A stretch of 64,000 bases of DNA from the NCBI GenBank assembly GCA_028293625.1, contig JAQGOL010000011.1, positions 124,001 through 188,000 of the forward strand. The letters run 5' to 3'. How positions within the stretch are numbered: position 1 is the first letter of the stretch; each line of letters starts with the position of its first letter. Positions 36,611 to 46,600 of the stretch are shown one piece after another. The notes under the pieces are model-generated. The model did not search any database. It was not told where the DNA came from and saw nothing but the letters and a program-made list of their open reading frames with translations. Source of the DNA: Chthoniobacteraceae bacterium (GTDB lineage Bacteria; Verrucomicrobiota; Verrucomicrobiia; Chthoniobacterales; Chthoniobacteraceae). The translations under genes were made by a program, and so were the position numbers.

Positions 36611-37211
36611 CTTTTAGCCCTTTCAATCCGTCGGCGATTTTTTTAAGGCCCAGTTCCAGGCGGGTTTTGATTGTTCCAAGGGGAATATGGGTGTAGGCGG
36701 CGATTTCACGTTGGCTCATGCCCTTAAAGAAGGCGAGGTCGATTGCCTGTTGCTGGGCGGGAGGAAGCGAGGAAATGACCTTCTCGAGCATTTTGCGCAA
36801 GTCCGAAGATTCGATTTCCTGATCTACTGTGTTATTAATCCATGCATCGGGCTGCTGCTCTGTTTGCTGCTGGAGGCGTTCTTCGGCTCTGGCGTAACTC
36901 TGGCGTTTCCTTAACCGATCGATGGAACGTCTCCGGGTCAATGTAACCATCCAACCGAGCGGCTTTCCTTTTTCCTGGGAATAATTGCGGGCATGGTTCC
37001 AGAGTTCCATAAAGATCTCCTGGAGCAGATCGTCTGCCTCGGCCTCGTTATGAATGATGCGCATGATTAGCGCTTTTAAGACTGAGCTGTAACGGTCGTA
37101 AAGGACCGCAAGCGCCGTCGGATCTTCGTCCTGAACGCCGCGCATCAACTCCTCATCGCTGACCACAATGGCGGCGCCATGCGTCGGGTCGGTCGAAGCG
37201 GGTTTACTCAT
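36600..37211 (-). CDS. ECF-type RNA polymerase sigma factor
   Basis: A 203-residue sigma factor from ATG 37211. Region 2 is LAVLYDRYSSVLKALIMRII, ADDLLQEIFMELWNHA and LGWMVTLTRRRSIDRLRKRQ. Region 4 is LPPAQQQAIDLAFFKGMSQREIAA followed by HIPLGTIKTRLELGLKKIADG. It is of the SigK-like type that pairs with RskA-like anti-sigmas, matching the small gene that follows with an 11-bp overlap. Its regulon cannot be read from this window. It is divergent from the deoxyhypusine-synthase-like gene across 153 bp. Confidence 0.93.
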   Translation of the reverse strand: MSKPASTDPTHGAAIVVSDEELMRGVQDEDPTALAVLYDRYSSVLKALIMRIIHNEAEADDLLQEIFMELWNHARNYSQEKGKPLGWMVTLTRRRSIDRLRKRQSYARAEERLQQQTEQQPDAWINNTVDQEIESSDLRKMLEKVISSLPPAQQQAIDLAFFKGMSQREIAAYTHIPLGTIKTRLELGLKKIADGLKGLKDEF

Positions 37212-37364
37212 ACACGGCCAATACGCAATGGGGCGCGCAAGTGAGTGTGTAAACGCCCGCACTTCTACAGGCTCAAGTTGAGACGGCGCAAAGCCACGAG
37301 CCAATGCGCCCCAACGAATCGCGCATTGACGCCCTTCTTCAGGGCGTTACCGTCCCCGATTTTC

Positions 37365-38540
37365 ATGAGTTCGCTTAACAAGAAGTTCCCGCGGCTGCTT
37401 CCAACGCCAATCAAAAAGAACATGCGTGTCGCCGATCTGGTCGACACCGCTTTTAAAGCCTATAACGGCGGCCGGCTCGCGGAGGCTTGCCGCTTGTTCA
37501 GTGAGAAAATGATCGCCGGCGACGGAGTGGTCGGAATGTCACTTACCGGTGCGCTGACCCCGGCCGGCCTCGGCATCTCAGCGATCATCCCCCTGATGAA
37601 AGCCGGTTTTGTCGACTGGATCATCTCCACAGGCGCCAATCTTTACCACGATCTCCATTACGGACTCGGCATGCAGCTTTATGCCGGCTCCCCTTTTCTG
37701 GATGACGTCGCGCTGCGCCGGGACGGGATCATCCGCATTTACGACGTCCTTTTTGACTACGATGTGCTGCTCGATACCGACGCTTTCGTGCGCCAGGTCA
37801 TTCAGGGCCCCGAGTTCCAGCACACGATGGCGACCGACGAATTCCATTACCTGCTTGGACGTTATGTTTACGAGCGCGAACGGTTGCTGGGAGTCAAGGA
37901 GACGAGCGTCCTGAGCGCGGCCTACCAGTTCGGCGTGCCGATCTTTACCAGTTCGCCAGGCGACAGTTCCATCGGCATGAACGTGGCCGCCATGGCGTTG
38001 CGCGATTCAAAACTGCTTATCGACGTCAATCGCGATGTCAATCAAACGGCTGCCATCGTCTATGCCGCAAAATCCGGGGGCGCCACTTCGAGCGTCTTTA
38101 TTCTTGGCGGCGGCTCGCCCAAGAACTTCATGCTCCAGACCGAGCCGCAGATTCAGGAGGTGATGGGCATTGAAGAACGCGGGCACGATTATTTTCTCCA
38201 ATGCACCGATGCGCGCCCTGACACCGGCGGCTTGAGCGGGGCCACCCCCGGTGAGGCGGTGAGCTGGGGCAAAATTGATCCCGATAATTTGCCCGATTGC
38301 GTTGTCTGCTACGCCGACTCGACCATCACGCTGCCGATCATTACCGCTTACGCTTTAAGCAAGGCGGCGCCGCGCAAACTCAAACGCCTCTACGATCAAC
38401 GCGACAAGCAATACGAAGCGTTGCGCACCCAGTATTTTAAACACGGCCAAGTTGAAAAAATCGGGCATCGCACCGATCTTGCCAAACCAAAAAGCGGCCG
38501 CTCCGGGCGCTCGGTCACTGGCAAGAAGCGGAGTGCATAA
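37365..38540 (+). CDS. Deoxyhypusine-synthase-like enzyme
   Basis: A 391-residue homologue of deoxyhypusine synthase. The N-terminal [15 protein letters not shown], then [34 protein letters not shown] and the [20 protein letters not shown] and [11 protein letters not shown] segments are typical. The active-site lysine is present in [16 protein letters not shown]. In eukaryotes and archaea the enzyme modifies eIF5A; bacteria lack it, and bacterial homologues are thought to make homospermidine or act on polyamines. The stop codon overlaps the start of the next gene, so they are likely co-expressed. The C-terminus is a Lys/Arg-rich tail. Confidence 0.88.
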   Translation: MSSLNKKFPRLLPTPIKKNMRVADLVDTAFKAYNGGRLAEACRLFSEKMIAGDGVVGMSLTGALTPAGLGISAIIPLMKAGFVDWIISTGANLYHDLHYGLGMQLYAGSPFLDDVALRRDGIIRIYDVLFDYDVLLDTDAFVRQVIQGPEFQHTMATDEFHYLLGRYVYERERLLGVKETSVLSAAYQFGVPIFTSSPGDSSIGMNVAAMALRDSKLLIDVNRDVNQTAAIVYAAKSGGATSSVFILGGGSPKNFMLQTEPQIQEVMGIEERGHDYFLQCTDARPDTGGLSGATPGEAVSWGKIDPDNLPDCVVCYADSTITLPIITAYALSKAAPRKLKRLYDQRDKQYEALRTQYFKHGQVEKIGHRTDLAKPKSGRSGRSVTGKKRSA

Positions 38541-39117
38541 AGGGCTCGAATCCCGCGCTTCGTTGCTCGATCGGGTGCGCCTGGAAGGGTCGAAGTTCGT
38601 GCATGTCGCCGGGGTCCCCTATTCGGCCCAACGCGAGCTGCAAAGGGATCGCAACAAGGTCGACCACGTCCTGATCACGCTGGCAGCCGGCGAATTTGGA
38701 CAACTGGCGGCGGCGGTCAATACGTTCTCCTGGCTAAACGGCAACGCGGGATTTGATCCACGCGTCCGGCTCGGCGTGGTCGCCTCCACCTGGAGCGAGA
38801 CACCTCCCGTTGGGATTGAGGAAACCAGCGGGTTCGATTACGCGGAAATCGAGGCCCGCGAACAGGTTGAATTCCTTTTTCAGGATCAGGAGCTGCTTGC
38901 CGCGCGCCTGATTGCAAAAACCCGCGCCGCGGTGCGCATTGAGCTTTGGGGCGAACTTTACGCGCGGCGCACGATCGGCATTCATCAGATTCACAGTCGG
39001 CGCGCGAGCAATGCCATGCCGATGGAAGTCCGAAACCGCGATGGCGCCCTCAAGTTCTATTATCGCGAACAAAACGCGGCCGAACTCTTCCTTTTCAAAT
39101 TCGACGGGCAGATTTAA
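38533..39117 (+). CDS. DUF2278/YukJ-like protein
   Basis: About 194 residues from GTG 38533, which overlaps the previous stop by 8 bp. The C-terminal segment [12 protein letters not shown]...[17 protein letters not shown] and [11 protein letters not shown] resembles the GIHDIHMNQG...DGAL signature of DUF2278 (YukJ). The N-terminal [13 protein letters not shown] is less typical. The assignment is tentative. Function is unknown. Tight overlap with the deoxyhypusine-synthase-like gene suggests joint expression. Other starts further upstream would overlap more and are less likely. Confidence 0.6.
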   Translation: MHKGLESRASLLDRVRLEGSKFVHVAGVPYSAQRELQRDRNKVDHVLITLAAGEFGQLAAAVNTFSWLNGNAGFDPRVRLGVVASTWSETPPVGIEETSGFDYAEIEAREQVEFLFQDQELLAARLIAKTRAAVRIELWGELYARRTIGIHQIHSRRASNAMPMEVRNRDGALKFYYREQNAAELFLFKFDGQI

Positions 39118-39605
39118 TGGGCGCTTGGAATGATGAGCACCTGGCCGACTGAGAGCTTTCGATCGTCCCGAATCCGGTTGGCCACGCGCAACTCCTGAAC
39201 CGTCACGTGGTATTTGCCGGCCACTGAACCAAGCGTCTCGCCCTTCTCAAGCGTGTGGTTTCTACGCGCCGGCGCCGCGATGCGGGGTGCCGGCCTGGCC
39301 GTTGTTTTCGGCGTGACACGCGTGACGGGGGCAGGCCGGAATGGTTCGGGATGCGCGGCTCGGGTTTCCCTTGGAGCCTCCTCATGCCGGGACGGCCGGT
39401 AATCGGCTAGCGCAGGATCCAGCTCCACGATCTTCTCCTCCAACTGCCGGTTGGCCCGCTCAAAGGCCTTTTGCACCTTCACATCGCGCAACGCAATCCG
39501 GCGCACCTGATCGTATTCCACGGCGATGCCCGGGCGGCTCGACGCCGCCGAGCTGCTCAGGTGGCTGGCCAGAAAAACAAGGGGGATGGCAAGTTTCCGA
39601 ATCAT
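39114..39605 (-). CDS. Secreted LysM-domain protein
   Basis: A 163-residue protein from ATG 39605 with a signal peptide (IRKLAIPLVFLASHLSSSAAS). A helical stretch (VQKAFERANRQLEEKIVELD) and a Pro/Arg/Ala-rich linker lead to one C-terminal LysM domain: HTLEKGETLGSVAGKYHVTVQELRVANRIRDDRKLSVGQVLIIP. LysM binds peptidoglycan, so the protein likely attaches to the wall. Its end overlaps by 4 bp the convergent DUF2278-like gene. It is divergent from hisD across 114 bp. Confidence 0.88.
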   Translation of the reverse strand: MIRKLAIPLVFLASHLSSSAASSRPGIAVEYDQVRRIALRDVKVQKAFERANRQLEEKIVELDPALADYRPSRHEEAPRETRAAHPEPFRPAPVTRVTPKTTARPAPRIAAPARRNHTLEKGETLGSVAGKYHVTVQELRVANRIRDDRKLSVGQVLIIPSAH

Positions 39606-39719
39606 CCTCCACCACCTATCGGGCAAGCCGCCGCGCAACAAGAGTCTCTTTTGTTTTCCGGGAAGAACGTGTTGCCTGTGCGCTTTTCAAAACTGCTCTC
39701 CGAAACTAGAACCGACCTC

Positions 39720-40991
39720 ATGCGCATCCTTCGCCACAGCGATCCCGATTTTTCCCAGGCCCTCGCCTCCCTTCAACGCAAAGCGATGCCGCATCCTCAA
39801 ACCGAGCAGACGGTACGCGAAATCATCGCCGCGGTGCGCGAGCGGGGCGACTCGGCGCTTCTCGAGTTTTCCGAACGATTCGGCGGCCCTAAGCTCGCAG
39901 CGAGCCAGTTGCGGGTAAACGGAAACCCGGCGGTCGATACGGCAACGCAGGAAGCCATCAGCACCGCGCACGCCAACGTGATGGCATTTGCCAAATCGAG
40001 CCTTCGCAAGAGCTGGAGCGCCGAAAATGCCCAGGGAGCGCAAGTCGGTGAACGCTTTGATCCGTTTCAACGTGTCGGGATTTACGTGCCCGGCGGGACC
40101 GCTCCCCTCGTTTCCACGGCCATCATGACCGTGACTCTCGCCGCGGCGGCAGGCGTTCCACAAATCGCGGTCGCCACTCCTTGCGACGCAAGCGGCCTGG
40201 TCAACGAGGCGCTCCTTTACGCGCTTAATTTTGCCGGCGCCACGGAGATTTATTGCGTCGGCGGCGCCCAGGCCATCGCCGCCCTTGCATTCGGAACGGA
40301 AACGATCAAGCCGGTCCAGAAGATATTCGGTCCCGGCAACGCCTATGTGGTGGAAGCCAAACGCCAGGTGTTCGGTCAGGTCGCAATCGACCTGCTTCCC
40401 GGGCCAAGCGAAATCCTGGTTCTCGCCGACGCCACCGCTAATCCCGCCTGGATCGCCGCCGATCTTCTGGCCCAGGCCGAGCACGGCAAAAACAGCTCGA
40501 TTCTTTTCGTCACCGATTCCGAGACACTCCTGATGGAAGTCCAAGCGTCAATTGAAACCCAATTGCGTGCCCTAAGCCGCCAGGAGCATCTGGCCAGCGT
40601 GCTGGAGAAAGATTGCGCGCTGATCCTGGTCAAGAGCCTCGAGGAAGGCGTTGTTGTCGCCAACGAGTTTGCGCCCGAGCACATCTCCATTGTTGCCAGG
40701 GACGAGGAACAAATCGCCACGCGGATTCTCACCAGCGGCGCGATCTTTTTGGGCGGCTATTCGCCCGTGGCAGCCGGCGATTTCGTAGCAGGCCCAAGCC
40801 ACACCCTCCCCACGGGCGGTGCCGGCAAATCGTTCCCCGGCCTGATGGCGGACATGTTCCAACGCCGCACCAGCATTGTTCGGCTCGACGAGAAATCGCT
40901 TCGCAAATCGATCCCCACGATCTCGCAATTCAGCCTGATCGAAGGGCTCGACGCCCATGGCCGCTCGGCGACGGTGCGAATGGAATCGTAG
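39720..40991 (+). CDS. hisD: Histidinol dehydrogenase
   Basis: A 423-residue zinc enzyme carrying out the last two steps of histidine synthesis, histidinol to histidine, with NAD. Motifs are GGPKLAASQLRV, QRVGIYVPGGTAPLVSTAIM, YCVGGAQAIAALAFGTETI, VQKIFGPGNAYVVEAKRQV, PGPSEILVLAD, ADLLAQAEHG, NEFAPEHISI and AGPSHTLPTGGAG. Length and start (ATG 39720) match the family; in-frame upstream codons are atypical. No other his genes are adjacent, so the pathway is dispersed. Confidence 0.96.
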   Translation: MRILRHSDPDFSQALASLQRKAMPHPQTEQTVREIIAAVRERGDSALLEFSERFGGPKLAASQLRVNGNPAVDTATQEAISTAHANVMAFAKSSLRKSWSAENAQGAQVGERFDPFQRVGIYVPGGTAPLVSTAIMTVTLAAAAGVPQIAVATPCDASGLVNEALLYALNFAGATEIYCVGGAQAIAALAFGTETIKPVQKIFGPGNAYVVEAKRQVFGQVAIDLLPGPSEILVLADATANPAWIAADLLAQAEHGKNSSILFVTDSETLLMEVQASIETQLRALSRQEHLASVLEKDCALILVKSLEEGVVVANEFAPEHISIVARDEEQIATRILTSGAIFLGGYSPVAAGDFVAGPSHTLPTGGAGKSFPGLMADMFQRRTSIVRLDEKSLRKSIPTISQFSLIEGLDAHGRSATVRMES

Positions 40992-41015
40992 AAGCGCCAA
41001 ACAGGTAGCGCCGCA

Positions 41016-42128
41016 TTACTTCGCAGCGGCTGGCACAAACGCCACGGAAACCGGCATGCCCACCTCAAGTTTCTGCCCCGTCGGTTTCAGTTTGCCGGTC
41101 GCGGAGTCGATCGCGAAAATCACGAGGCTGTTGCTGTCCTGATTACCCGCAATCAACCAATTGCCAGTCGGATCGATCCCGAAGCCGCGCGGCGTTTTGC
41201 CTTGGGTCCCCGCCTGCTCGATCGCAGTCAGTTTTCCGTCCGTACCGATCGAAAATACCGCAATGCTGTCGTGGCCCCGGTTTGAGCCATAGACAAATTT
41301 TCCGTTGGGATGCACAAAGATTTCCGCGGTCGTGCTGCTTCCTTTAAAACCGTCCGGCAACGTGGAAATTGTCTGGACGGGCTCAGAGAGCGCGCCTGAG
41401 TTGGGATCCCGCGTCAGGAGACTGATCGTGCTCGCCATCTCATTAATTACGTAGGCATTTTTCTCGTGGAATGCCAGATGACGCGGACCCGAGCCGGGAG
41501 CCACATGCGCGAACGCCGGATCGTTGGGGGCAAGGGTGCCCTTTGCCGGATCAAGCTTGTAGATATTGACGTGATCGGTCCCTAAATCGCACGAGTAAAT
41601 GAATCCGCCGAAAGGGTAAATGCTGTGCGCATGCGCCTTTTCCTGGCGCTTTTTATCCGGCCCACTTCCGCTGTGCTGGATAAAGTCGCTCGGTTTTCCA
41701 AGGCTCCCATCCTTTTCAACGGGAAGCACCTCGAGGCTGCCACCGGTGTAATTGGCAATTAACGCATAGTTGCCGGCAATCGAGATATGGCACGGATCCG
41801 CACCGCCCGAGGGTTGCTGATTGAGCGCGGTCAGCTTGCCGCCTTCACCAATCGCAAACGCGCTCACGGTTTGTTTGCTCTCGTTGACCGCGTAAACAAA
41901 TTTTCCACCCGGATGCACTGCTAAAAAGCTCGGACTTTCAGACTCGGCCGCCAGTTCTCCGCCCGTCACCTTGCCGGTCTGCGTATCGAGCCGGTAATGA
42001 TAGATCCCGCGGCTCCCTTCCTTTTTTGTGTAAGTGCCGACGTAAAAATCGCGTTCGGCGGCGGAAGCAGCATTGAGCAGGGTCATGGCGGCAAGAGAGA
42101 TGGAGGCGAGCGGGGGGAAAAGCTTCAT
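41016..42128 (-). CDS. Secreted lactonase-family β-propeller (6-phosphogluconolactonase-like)
   Basis: A 370-residue protein with a signal peptide (ASISLAAMTLLNAASAAE) and a seven-bladed lactonase fold (Lactonase, PF10282): FYVGTYTKKEGSRGIYHY, PSFLAVHPGGKFVYAVNE, PCHISIAGNYALIANYTGG, GSGPRHLAFHEKNAYVINE, EIFVHPNGKFVYGSNRGHDSI and PRGFGIDPTGNWLIAGNQDS. The cytoplasmic YbhE version hydrolyses 6-phosphogluconolactone; the export signal here argues for another lactone or carbohydrate. It converges on hisD with a 24-bp gap and lies downstream of proA on the same strand. Confidence 0.88.
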   Translation of the reverse strand: MKLFPPLASISLAAMTLLNAASAAERDFYVGTYTKKEGSRGIYHYRLDTQTGKVTGGELAAESESPSFLAVHPGGKFVYAVNESKQTVSAFAIGEGGKLTALNQQPSGGADPCHISIAGNYALIANYTGGSLEVLPVEKDGSLGKPSDFIQHSGSGPDKKRQEKAHAHSIYPFGGFIYSCDLGTDHVNIYKLDPAKGTLAPNDPAFAHVAPGSGPRHLAFHEKNAYVINEMASTISLLTRDPNSGALSEPVQTISTLPDGFKGSSTTAEIFVHPNGKFVYGSNRGHDSIAVFSIGTDGKLTAIEQAGTQGKTPRGFGIDPTGNWLIAGNQDSNSLVIFAIDSATGKLKPTGQKLEVGMPVSVAFVPAAAK

Positions 42129-42183
42129 GACCGCCAGTTTTTGCCTTCAACGGGCGGTATAACAAGCCAATCCGCGCACTGGA

Positions 42184-43452
42184 CTACTCTCTTATCTGGC
42201 CGTTGCCGCGCAGCAGATACTTGTAGGTCGTCAGCTCTTCCAGCGCCATCGGGCCGCGGGCATGGAGTTTATCGGTGCTGATCCCAATCTCCGCGCCGAA
42301 CCCAAACTCTGCCCCATCGGTAAACCGGGTCGACGCATTCCAATAGACCGTGGCGCTATCGACCTCGCGAAGGAAGCGTTCGGCCCTCTCTTCATTGGCC
42401 GTCACGATGGCGTCGCTGTGATGCGACCCGTTCTGCTCGATATGCTCAATCGCTTCGTCCAGGGAGTCGACCACTTTGACCGCAAGGATCAGTTCCAAAA
42501 ACTCGGTGCGATAATCCTGCTCGGCGGCGGCAATGACACCCGGTTCGCCGGCCCCGAGCTTTAAAGCGCGTTCGTCGCAGCGCAATTGCACCCCTTTTTC
42601 AAGCAGCGCCTTGCCGGTGGTGGCAAAAAAGGCATCGGCTATATCGGCGTGAACCAGCACGGTTTCGACCGCATTGCAGACGCCAGGCCGCTGGCATTTG
42701 GCGTTGATTACGATCTCCTGCGCCATCGCAAGATCGGCCTCGGGATCGACGTAAATAATGCAGATCCCATCGTAATGCTTGATCACGGGCATCCGTGCGT
42801 GGCTGACCACGGTCTCAATCAACCCTTTGCCACCACGGGGCACAATCACGTCGAGATACTGGTCCATCGCGCAAAGATGCCGCACCGCCTCCCGGTCCGT
42901 CGTCGGAATCAGCAGCACACTGTCGGCTGGCAACCCGGCTTGTTCCGCACCGCGGCTCAGCGCGGCGGCGATAGCAATGTTGGAATGAATCGACTCGGAA
43001 CCGCCCCGCAGAATCGTTGCGTTGCCTGTCTTTGTGCAAAGAACCGCCGCGTCGCTGGTCACATTCGGACGCGACTCGTAAATGATTCCCACCACGCCAA
43101 TAGGGACGCGCACCTTGGAAATTTCCAGTCCATTGGGACGCGTCCATTCCTTGATAACCTCGCCAACCGGATCAGGCAGCGCCGCCACTTCCCGGATGCC
43201 CGCGGCGATCTTTCCGACCCGCCCGGCATCGAGCTTCAGCCGGTCAAGCATCGCGCCCGAGAGGCCGTCTGCTGTCGCCTTCGCCACGTCCCTGGCGTTT
43301 TCAACCAGGATCGTATCGGCGGCATTGACGAGTTCATCGGCCATGGCAAGCAGAGCGCGGTTTTTCTGTTCGCTGCTGGTCCGCGCAAGCACGCGCGCGG
43401 CGGCCCGGGCGCGGCGGCCGAAATCGAGGATCTCTTCTTTTAAATCAGTCAT
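42184..43452 (-). CDS. proA: γ-Glutamyl phosphate reductase
   Basis: A 422-residue NADPH enzyme reducing γ-glutamyl phosphate in proline synthesis. It contains LKEEILDFGRRARAAARVL, VGVIGIIYESRPNVT (here VGVVGIIYESRPN), GNATILRGGSES, the catalytic Cys region KCQRPGVCNAVETVLVH and C-terminal STRFTDGAEFGFGAEIGIST. ATG 43452 fits the family start. Its partner proB is 3.7 kb away on the same strand, with an unrelated + strand gene between them. It precedes the lactonase gene by 55 bp. Confidence 0.96.
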   Translation of the reverse strand: MTDLKEEILDFGRRARAAARVLARTSSEQKNRALLAMADELVNAADTILVENARDVAKATADGLSGAMLDRLKLDAGRVGKIAAGIREVAALPDPVGEVIKEWTRPNGLEISKVRVPIGVVGIIYESRPNVTSDAAVLCTKTGNATILRGGSESIHSNIAIAAALSRGAEQAGLPADSVLLIPTTDREAVRHLCAMDQYLDVIVPRGGKGLIETVVSHARMPVIKHYDGICIIYVDPEADLAMAQEIVINAKCQRPGVCNAVETVLVHADIADAFFATTGKALLEKGVQLRCDERALKLGAGEPGVIAAAEQDYRTEFLELILAVKVVDSLDEAIEHIEQNGSHHSDAIVTANEERAERFLREVDSATVYWNASTRFTDGAEFGFGAEIGISTDKLHARGPMALEELTTYKYLLRGNGQIRE

Positions 43453-43682
43453 GGGAAAATGGAAGGCCACCTTGGTCCAGAGCCTCGCCTGGTTCAAGCC
43501 CCGGCGCTCGTTGCGTCGAAGGAGGGAATCTCCTGCAAGCAGCCATCATCGTATATGTGAAAACATAAGAGCGAGTTTCAGTTGAACAGTTGGAAAGGCT
43601 TCGGCAGCATTGCCGGGTATGGCGGACGGCGGATTTGTCGGTTCAAACGTACTCTCTTTCCCCTTTAATTTTTACCGCCGCC

Positions 43683-46600
43683 ATGTTCCGAAGCGTCATC
43701 CCCCTTCTCCTGCTTTCCCTCCCCGCGATGTCTGCGGAACTGATCTGGGGCTCCTCGGGAAATGGCGGCAGCAGCACTTGGAATACGACTACAGCCAATT
43801 GGTTTGACGGCACCAATGCTGTCACATGGCCCACCACCACCACTGGTGGGTCCGCCATTTTTGACGGAACGCCCGGGACGGTCACCGTCTTTAACAGCCT
43901 CGTTTACGCGGAAAAGCTGGAGTTCCGCACCGCTGGATATCTCATTGAGGGCTCGTTATTAGAAAGCTCGCCGAACGGCCTGACCTTTAACACCCTCGCC
44001 GACGCTACTAGCAACGCGTCCATTTACTCCGGCGAGGGAGCAAATGCCCGCGTTTTTACCAAGACAGGCCCCGCCACACTTACGCTCAAAACCCTGGCAT
44101 TTTTCGACCAGGTAAATGTTCTTTCAGGCGAACTGCGGGCAAGCACCAGCAGTGGAGTCAATGGCTCGGCTCAATACTACTTCAATCCAAGCTCCAGCAC
44201 CCGGCTTACATTGGAGGGTTACATCGGCGATAACTTCAGTGTAGGAGGACTTCAGGGCGGGAACGCTGAAATCTATCCGCTCGATTCTTCTTCCGCCGGG
44301 AGCTCCGGCAAGCGCAGCCTTAGTATTTTCAATCGGGGCGGCAGTTTTTCCGGCGTCCTGCGGGACAACGGTGCCAATACACTGGCGCTCGCAAAATATA
44401 CAGGCAGTCAGCAGGAGCTTGCCGGCACGAATACTTACAGCGGTCCCACCACCATCTATGCCGGTGCGATTTCTTTTGCTGGTTCTGGTTCCGCATTAAA
44501 TACGGTATTCACGGTGAACTCCGGAGCGACTCTGCTGCTTGATAATACAACACTGGCCCAGTCCAACCGCATTTCAGACTCCGCGGCACTCTCACTCAGC
44601 GGCACGCTGACTCTGAAAGGCAACGCCCTTGCACCGGTATCGGAAAAAGCAGGCAATCTCATTCCTGTTGGGCTTCCGCTTGTTCAAGTGCTGGCAGACC
44701 CTTTTCAACCTGCCACCCTGACTTTTCAAAGCCTCACGCCGGCAGCTACCGGAACGGTTCTTCCGGTTTTCACAGGCACGCATCTTGGAGCCGTGTCCGG
44801 TCCGGGAGTAGCTAGCATCCGCTTTGTGAATGTTCCATCGCTTGTTGGTGGTGACGGTGCTGTCGGCTCGACTACACTCAGCATTCTGGCTGGCATATAC
44901 GGGGGCGAAGCCGGCCCTGAAAGCCTGGTCACCTATGGCGCCAACGGTGTGCGGCCGCTTTCTGAGGACGAATACCTTCACGATTCTCTAAGTGCGGGAG
45001 CCAATGTCAGTCTCACAACTCCGGTCACCGTCGCAGGGGTCCAGTCTGTGAATGCCTTGCGTGTGCAGGACGGCAGCGCGGTATTGGGCAGCGGCACATT
45101 GACGGTTGCCAGCGGCACCATCCTTGCCCTTCCAGGCAACGCCCGGCTCATGGAGAACAAACTGAATTTTGGTTCCGCCACAGGCACCATCTTCACAGTC
45201 GGCAATCTTGTCATTAAAAGTAGCATCACAGGCTCAGGTGGTTTGCGCAAAAGCGGTTTGGGCACCCTTACACTTGCCGGCGCCAACAGCTACTCCGGGT
45301 TCACCGAGATTATCGCAGGAACAGTCCGCCTGGAAAATGACTCGGCGCTTGGCAACACCGGTACCTATGTCTCCCGTGGCGCGGCCCTTGAGCTCATTGG
45401 CGGTCTTTCTATTGCCCCCAAATCGCTCGCTTTCTCCGGCAGCGGCCCCCATGGGCGGGGCGCTTTGCGCAACCTTGGCGGTGACAACGCATGGGCCGGA
45501 GACATCTACTCCGGCCTTGACGGTGTTATCGGCGTCGAGGCTGGGTCACTCTCATTTTCCGGCAATTTCAGCGACGGCTATCTTACCAAAATCGGTGCCG
45601 GATTATTGCGCTTAAGCGGCAATACCAACGAGCTTGCGAGAATCAGCCTCAGTGGCGGCACCTTGCGTTTCCAAGCGATTGCCAGCAGTTCCGCGGTTGG
45701 ACTTGACCAGATAGCCCTGAATTATGGGAGGCTTGAGCTTGCGCCTGCCGGCGTGAGCTCCGAGGCAAGCATTATCCTTTCCCGAAGGAATCCACTTACC
45801 TACACCAGCGGTGCGGCGCTGCTACTTGACCGCGGCCGGAATTCTTCGCTTACCGTCACTGTCGGCGGTCCATCAGGCCTCGATAGTCTCACCCGCGAGG
45901 AGAGCGGCACTCTGGTTATCGTGCCCGGCAGCGGACAACTCGGAACGGTGGAAAAATTGAAACTCACAACTGCTTTCATACAGCAGAACGGAATAGTGCC
46001 TTCTTCTATTGTGATGGAGGAGGCGGATTCCCAGCGCTCCGCTTCATTTCTTGCCTATGACGCCGTCGCCGGTTTCGTGCGAGCAACACCGACCGCGCCT
46101 GCCGGATCTACTCTGCAAACAGCGGGCGCCAACGCTTACTTCCTTGCCCAAACGCCGCAAACGCTTACCGCCTCCGCCTCTCTCTATGCCCTCCAGAACC
46201 AGGGACAACTCCTTGACCTCGGCACCAGTACTCTCACTTTCAATACAGCGAAGCCTGACACCGCGGGGCTTATTTTAAACGGCGGCATTATCCGAGGCGG
46301 AACGCTTCAGTTTCTTTCTGAAGCGGTCATCTATACCAGCCTGGCGGGAGCTACCATTGCCAGTGATATAAGCAGTTCCGCCTCCTTTTCCTCGTTTTTT
46401 CCAAGTACATTGACGTTTTTTGGCCCGGGCGTCGTCACTCTCAGCGGCGATGTTTCTGCTTCTCGAGGCTTTTTCATCGCCACGGTCAACAGCGGCACAT
46501 TGAAGATCGATGGAAGCCTGCAAGGGAAGATTGAAGCTCAACCGGAGGCTACACTCGCTGGATCCGGGAGAGTGAAATACGGCATCTCCGGCGGCCTCAT

